Origin: Emiliania huxleyi CCMP1516
Taxonomy: Eukaryota; Haptophyta; Isochrysidales; Noelaerhabdaceae
NCBI RefSeq assembly: GCF_000372725.1
Contig: NW_005199442.1
Span: 1 to 30,000 of the forward strand
Reading direction: 5' to 3'
Length of the DNA stretch: 30,000 nt
Shown in pieces: positions 25,899 through 30,000 of this stretch. The number at the start of each line of letters is the position of its first letter. The first letter of the stretch is position 1. Both the position numbers and the translations under genes were made by a program. The notes beneath the pieces are model-generated. The model was given only the letters and a program-made list of their open reading frames with translations, was not told the DNA's origin and did not search any database.

Positions 25899-26315
25899 AT
25901 GAGCAGTTTCTTCGGCGGCGGACTAAACAGCGTGGAGAGCGTGCGCCTCGCGGCCGATGGCGCCTCAGCAGTCGTCCACGACTCAATGGGAGTCGACCAC
26001 TCGATCGCCGTCTTCCCCGACTCGGTTCCGATGCTCCTCGATCGCTTCCAGCAGGCGCGGAGAGCCGCAGGAGCTTCCCGCGACCGGCTCCCCGCAGCCA
26101 GCACCGCCCACACGGCACCGCGCCTCGGCGATCACGGCCACGCCGCGCTCGCCCTGCTCGCCCTGATCGCGCGCGCCGACGCCGGCCTCTTCGACGCGGC
26201 GGGTGGCCGGAAGGCGCCACCTCCTCCACCACCTCCACCACCTCCACCACCTCCCCCACCTGCCACCTCCCCCACCTCCCCCACCTCCCCCACCTTCCCC
26301 ACCTCACCACTATAA
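25899..26315 (+). CDS. Small hypothetical protein with proline-rich end
   Basis: The ORF is 138 codons, beginning MSSFFGGGLNSVESVRLAAD and reading as ordinary protein to about residue 60 (VDHSIAVFPDSVPMLLDRFQ). It then passes into Ala/Arg-rich sequence and a (CCACCT)n tract coding for Pro-rich repeats. I do not recognise it. The first 60 residues may be a first exon with an unseen donor. The tract at 26218-26310 is a simple repeat and may not be translated. Confidence 0.35.
   Translation: MSSFFGGGLNSVESVRLAADGASAVVHDSMGVDHSIAVFPDSVPMLLDRFQQARRAAGASRDRLPAASTAHTAPRLGDHGHAALALLALIARADAGLFDAAGGRKAPPPPPPPPPPPPPPPATSPTSPTSPTFPTSPL
26218..26310 (+). repeat. CCACCT/CCCCCACCT tandem repeat
   Basis: Hexamer and nonamer units of CCACCT and CCCCCACCT repeat about 13 times. 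Confidence 0.9.
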
Positions 26316-26570
26316 GCGGTTTAAGAAAATCGGGGCCTCGCCGGCACGCGTCGCTGGGTTCCGCGCCGTTTTCTCCAATACTGCCGTTATTAGGCACAAA
26401 CCCGCCTCTGAAGACACATCTGTAAGTCTGGTGCACTGGCAGGAGCCGTACTCGCATAGGGGACGCGCCGCGTGCGCTAGCTGACTGTAGCCAGCTTCCC
26501 CCGGCCTCCGGCGTGTGTATCTACCGCGGCGGGAGCCTCTGGACCATCGACCTCGGGAGCTCTCCCGCAC

Positions 26571-27547
26571 CGCGTTTAAGCGTTTAAGACTCTCTGGGGG
26601 GAGGCGGGGGCCCTGGAGGGTATCCATGCGGGGGGGAGATGGGGTCCCATGGGCATGGCCCGCCGCAGGCGCCGATTTTTTCGGGACTATTTTTCTTTTT
26701 TGCGCGATTTTTTACTTGTTTCATGGGAATTCGCTGTATTGCAATACTTGCGGCCATGCTATCACGCCTTGCGACAGCCTGTCGGCGCTGCTGACCGTGC
26801 CATGCTGCACAATTGACCACCTGCATAGCTCGCGGCCTTAGTATCAAGCATTCAGTGACGACCTGATCCTACGGTCAGTAGGAAGGTGTCCTTCTATCGT
26901 GTGCACGCTTCTGACGCAATGCGCGTCACAGACTGCCTCGGCGACTGGCTGCTGGCACTCTCGAGGCTATGCCTACACAGCCTCGCGCGCATGGGCAGTC
27001 AAGAGGGACCATGCACTTTCTCAGGACAGCGCCAGTGCCTCTCTCTTGGACCGGCAAACGTGGTGGTCTCGTGTCACCAATGTGGGACCAGTGCGGCATC
27101 GCGCCATCGACAGCTCTGAACTGCGCCTCACCACTGACCGGGAAGGCCGCCAAGTGGGCCAGCACCGGTCACACATTGTGGCAGCAGTCAGCAGTTGTCT
27201 GATAGCTAGAGCAGCAGCGTCAGGGTCGCAGGGTCGGATCGTGTCAAGCCTCTCGCCCGGCCGGCCACGTGCAGACGTCGGCCTGTCTGCTGTCTGGAGT
27301 GATCTGTCGGCGGTCAGTACGACCGATCAGGTCGGAGTTTTCTGATGGTTGGAGGGTCTATCTGTATGTACTCCTCGAGATCTCTCCAAATCTGCCCTCT
27401 ACTTAACCGTACTTAATCGGGAAGTCGGTGCTAGTAGAGACTAGTAGAGCCGGGGCCCCGTTTCCGCACTGCGGCGCGGCGCACGGTGCCTCCGGGGGCC
27501 CCCGCCTCCCCCCAGAGTTAAGACTTTAAGTATTAAGACCGTTTAAC
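26571..27547. repeat. Spaced inverted repeat, possible element
   Basis: CTCTGGGGGGAGGCGGGGG at 26592 faces its complement at 27489-27517, and TTTAAG-rich sequence lies outside both arms (26573-26591 and 27518-27547). The spacer is about 870 bp. It may be a non-autonomous element; target duplications were not found. Confidence 0.5.
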
Positions 27548-27570
27548 GAGGAATTGGCGGCCCAGCAGCT

Positions 27571-27598
27571 CTTAAAACTTGCCATGGCAAGTTTTAAG
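27571..27598. repeat. Perfect 28-bp palindrome
   Basis: The half-site CTTAAAACTTGCCA is followed by its exact reverse complement with no spacer. Other TTTAAGCC motifs follow at 27600-27640. Confidence 0.95.
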
Positions 27599-27882
27599 CC
27601 GTTTAAGCCGCAGGCGCCCCAGGGCCCACCCTTTTAAGCCTAGGGGTCCCCTCGGTAAGGGCTGAGGCCAGCCGCTCCCGGCTGTGTCGTGGTGACGGCC
27701 CGCGCTTTCGGCCCGCTTTTTTGCGCGGCGCACAGCGTCCGAATGTATCCGGCTCGTCCGTTGGCACCGCGTTTCTTACGCGTCCTTTCTGACAGGACTA
27801 CACAAAATCCGCGTAGGCGACTGGGGCCGCCTTCCTTCTCGGCAGCGCGCTCGCGGCGCGCTGTCTACTCAGAGTCTACTCA

Positions 27883-28011
27883 GGCTAACGTAATCCCTGT
27901 TTGAGCGGCCTGCGAGGCCGAGGTCCCCACTGGGGTCCCGCAAAGATCTAGGCTAAACGTAGTCCCTGTTTGAGCGGCGCAGCGGGCCGAGGTCCCCACT
28001 GGGGTCCCGCA
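27883..28011 (+). repeat. 60-bp tandem duplication
   Basis: Two copies (27883-27942 and 27951-28011) share GTCCCTGTTTGAGCGGC, GGCCGAGGTCCCCACTGG and GGTCCCGCA, with a few differences and an 8-bp spacer. Confidence 0.88.
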
Positions 28012-28177
28012 GGGAAAGGGTGAAAGATGAGCATCGCGGCGCCGACGACATCGAAGGTTGCTGCATCTGCTCGCACATCGCACGTTGCACGCGGGTTCGC
28101 TCCGCTTGGTCAGGCAAAGCACTGTTCTAGGTGTCTCGAAGGCTCCACGAGGCTGCGCGGAGGGCCCGCCTCCCTGC

Positions 28178-29120
28178 TCACTTGAGGAGGGTGGTGAACG
28201 CCGCCGAGAGCGAGGCGTGGAGCTTCGGCGCGAGGCTACCCGTCCAGCGGAGCAGCATGCTCAGCAGCCGCTCGTCCGAATCGGCGGTGATGGACCGGGC
28301 GGGGAAGCTGGACGGCCGCTCCTTGCCGTCGACGAAGCACGCCACCAGCGGGTTGTACCCCATCTCCGTCCTGCCGCTGCATCTCCTCCCGGATGGTGAG
28401 CTGCGCGTTGGCGTTGCCCGCCCACGAGCGGCGCGCGAGGCCGTTGGACACGTCCCACGACAGCATCGACTCGGCGCGCCGCCCCGCGTCCGCCGTGCCG
28501 TCGAGCACGAGCCCGAAGCCGCCGTTGATCACCTCGCCCCACCCGACGCCGCCGCCGTTGTGCAGCGCCACCCACGTGGCGCCGCGCGCCGCGTCGCCGA
28601 GCGCGTTCTGCACCGCCATGTCGGCCGTGAAGGCGGAGCCGTCGTACACGTCCGATGTCTCCCGGTACGGCGAGTCCGTCCCCGACACGTCGTGGTGGTC
28701 GCGCGACGCGACGATCGGCGCCGAGACGCGGCCGTCCTTGACCGCCTCGTTGAAGGCGGCCGCGATAAGAGGTTCCTCTTTTCCGCGCCCCCCCCGCAAG
28801 GCGCGCGATACACTTCTTTTATATATACCAAAAGGAGGGCTACACAAGGCCCTCTACGCTGGGGTGCCGGCGCCCTACTGGGCGCCCCCCACTCCCTTCC
28901 CCTTAGAGCCCCCCATCCCGCTTACCCCCCCCCGCGGTCCCTCGCGGCCGCGCGACGCCGCACCAATGGCGCGCTGTGCCTCGTCCGCGAGCGCCGTCCA
29001 GAGCTGCACCGACAGTCGCTGCAGCGCAAACGGCATCCATTCGCGCGCCGACCACGACGTCTGGTCGTACTGCCACCACGTGAGCTTCCGGCCCGCCACC
29101 ACAGCGAGGTTTGAATTCTT
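28178..29120 (-). CDS. Urocanate hydratase, C-terminal part (intron-like insert, one frameshift)
   Basis: The 3' exon (about 28764-28178) encodes the C-terminal core of urocanase: VSAPIVASRDHHD, SPYRETSDVYDGSAF, ALGDAARGATWVALHNGGGV, GWGEVINGGFGLVLDGT and MLSWDVSNGLARRSWAGN. Urocanase converts urocanate to imidazolone-propionate in histidine breakdown, using tightly bound NAD. The upstream piece (29117-28953) reads NLAVVAGRKLTWWQYDQ and SAREWMPFALQRLSVQ; I assign it to the same gene because it has the same strand and frame and joins directly, but its match to the family is less certain. Between them lies an insert (28765-28943) with a GTAAGC donor at 28925-28920. Near 28365 the frame shifts by one base before MGYNPLVACFVDGKER; the protein ends FTTLLK at 28178. 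The N-terminal half is not recognisable in the window, so it is in unseen exons or lost. Confidence 0.82.
28765..28943 (-). repeat. Intron-like insert in the urocanase gene
   Basis: The 179-bp insert lies between two GCGGCCGCG motifs (28756-28764 and 28944-28952). Read on the minus strand it has a GTAAGC donor near its start and a C/G homopolymer, and it ends GCGGAAAAGAGGAACCTCTT. Its 3' end resembles 3730-3779 on the opposite strand. The exact acceptor is unclear, and the flanking motif is a palindrome that could recur by chance. Confidence 0.55.
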
Positions 29121-30000
29121 TTTGGTGTAAGATTCTTTTTGGCGCGCGCGTGAAAAGGCGCCAGCTCAAACACTGCCCCGGGGCCCCCGGCCGCGAGGCT
29201 CAGGCCGGCATGGCTCGCAGGCGGCGTAGCTCGGCACGCTTTGGCCTGTGGACCGACAGCGTCCGATCTCCTGGCGCGGACCTGGTCGTGGCCGCGGTTG
29301 GCGGCAAATCACGGGGGAGCGACTTTTGCTCACGACTTCTCTTCTGGCTCATACCAGTCATGCTGTCACTTACCTGCCAGCCCATCCTCGCGTCGCTCAG
29401 GTAGCACGGGCGGACATATGTGCATATGCGGTGCAGAGTAGCTGCTGCTCCAGGGCGGCCGGGCTGTGAGAGAGGCGCGCGCCAGGCGGCGCACACACTC
29501 GGCGATTCTGGCGACGGACGGCGTCTCCAGCTAAGGGTGAACGGGCCGTCGGGTGAACTGGCGCGCGGTGTGGAGAGGAGTGTGTTCATGACGTGTGAGT
29601 GACTCGTGTTGACTGCAGTGCGTGAGGTGCGTGTGAATGGAGTGGGAGTGCCCGCGCCTCAAGTGCTAGCGCGGCAGCTTGTATTGATCGCGCGGTGCCG
29701 CGCGCCACATCCGCCCGGTGGCCGCGGTGACCATTTCGGCATTTGCAAGAGGGAAGAGAAGGCGCGACGTGGATGAGCTCGCTGTGCGATTTGCTACCGG
29801 TCCGACTGTACAAGGAACCCACACGGCCATAGAGCCGTACGCCAACACTCGCCGCGCTGGCAAAATTACCGTTTCATCAGGCCAAACGTGCGAAAGCTGA
29901 ACGATCGAAAACGACTACGGGCTAGACTACGCTCTACGGACTACCGCGTCGCGCGGCGGAGGGCAACTCGCGGAGGGACCGGCGTGGGTGCGGCGCCCTC
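29121..30000. other. No recognised gene
   Basis: Short frames on both strands (for example 29111-29404 plus) show no family motif. A tandem of ATTCTTTTTGG occurs near 29117-29141. The stretch may contain further introns or exons of urocanase on the minus strand that I cannot identify. Confidence 0.4.

Larger units (their letters stand above)
26316..28177. other. Repeat-rich region without a supported gene
   Basis: A plus-strand frame at 26899-27345 is open but matches nothing I know. The region holds a spaced inverted repeat (26592-26619 with 27489-27517), many TTTAAG/TTAAGAC motifs, the 28-bp palindrome and a 60-bp tandem duplication. It is slightly less GC-rich than its surroundings near 26680-26760. 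Confidence 0.5.

Overview
The window looks like nuclear DNA of a GC-rich microbial eukaryote, most likely a unicellular alga; a haptophyte is my first guess and a dinoflagellate or related protist the second. The reasons are an intron-split LSm5 gene, urocanase, ankyrin-2OG-dioxygenase and FHA/WWE domains, LINE and tyrosine-recombinase debris, GC-AG introns with direct repeats at their ends, and very GC-rich simple repeats. There is no bacterial operon structure, rRNA, tRNA or CRISPR array that I can recognise.

Left third (1-13400). A gene for an FHA + WWE + trypsin-like serine protease occurs twice, in inverted orientation. The left copy (1-1619, +) is cut by the window edge; the right copy (13404-10828, -) is complete apart from one single-base frameshift. 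The inverted arms (about 1.75 kb, with a further 0.17 kb block) enclose LSM5 (5883-5374, four exons), an SGNH/PC-esterase-like gene (7958-6441), and several non-autonomous elements. These are a 757-bp terminal-inverted-repeat element with an inverted relative that contains a long hairpin, and a 1360-bp element with an 8-bp target-site duplication and a second inverted-repeat element nested inside it.

Middle (13400-25320). A unit carrying a single-exon ankyrin-repeat/2-oxoglutarate dioxygenase gene is present twice in direct orientation (16216-17958 and 22171-23913). The two proteins are identical and the surrounding DNA appears identical over about 2 kb. Non-LTR retrotransposon pieces (reverse-transcriptase C-terminal region, RNase H domain) and a tyrosine-recombinase fragment lie beside and between the copies. 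The first unit holds RNase H and recombinase sequence that the second lacks.

Right part (25320-30000). A short proline-rich ORF is followed by about 1.8 kb of repeat-rich DNA with a perfect 28-bp palindrome and a long-spaced inverted repeat. Then comes a urocanate hydratase gene on the minus strand, interrupted by an intron-like insert and one frameshift, and a final stretch with no recognised gene.

The most interesting locus is the FHA-WWE-protease gene. Its N-terminus has six SQ/TQ motifs directly before the FHA domain, as in Chk2/Rad53-type DNA-damage proteins. A WWE (ADP-ribose-binding) domain and a complete His-Asp-Ser trypsin-like domain follow. All exon phases fit if five introns are G|GC...AG|G introns, most of them bounded by direct repeats, and one is a GT-AG intron made almost entirely of TTAGGG-like telomeric repeats between CAGGTG copies. 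This suggests introns made by insertion with target duplication, one of them from telomeric DNA.
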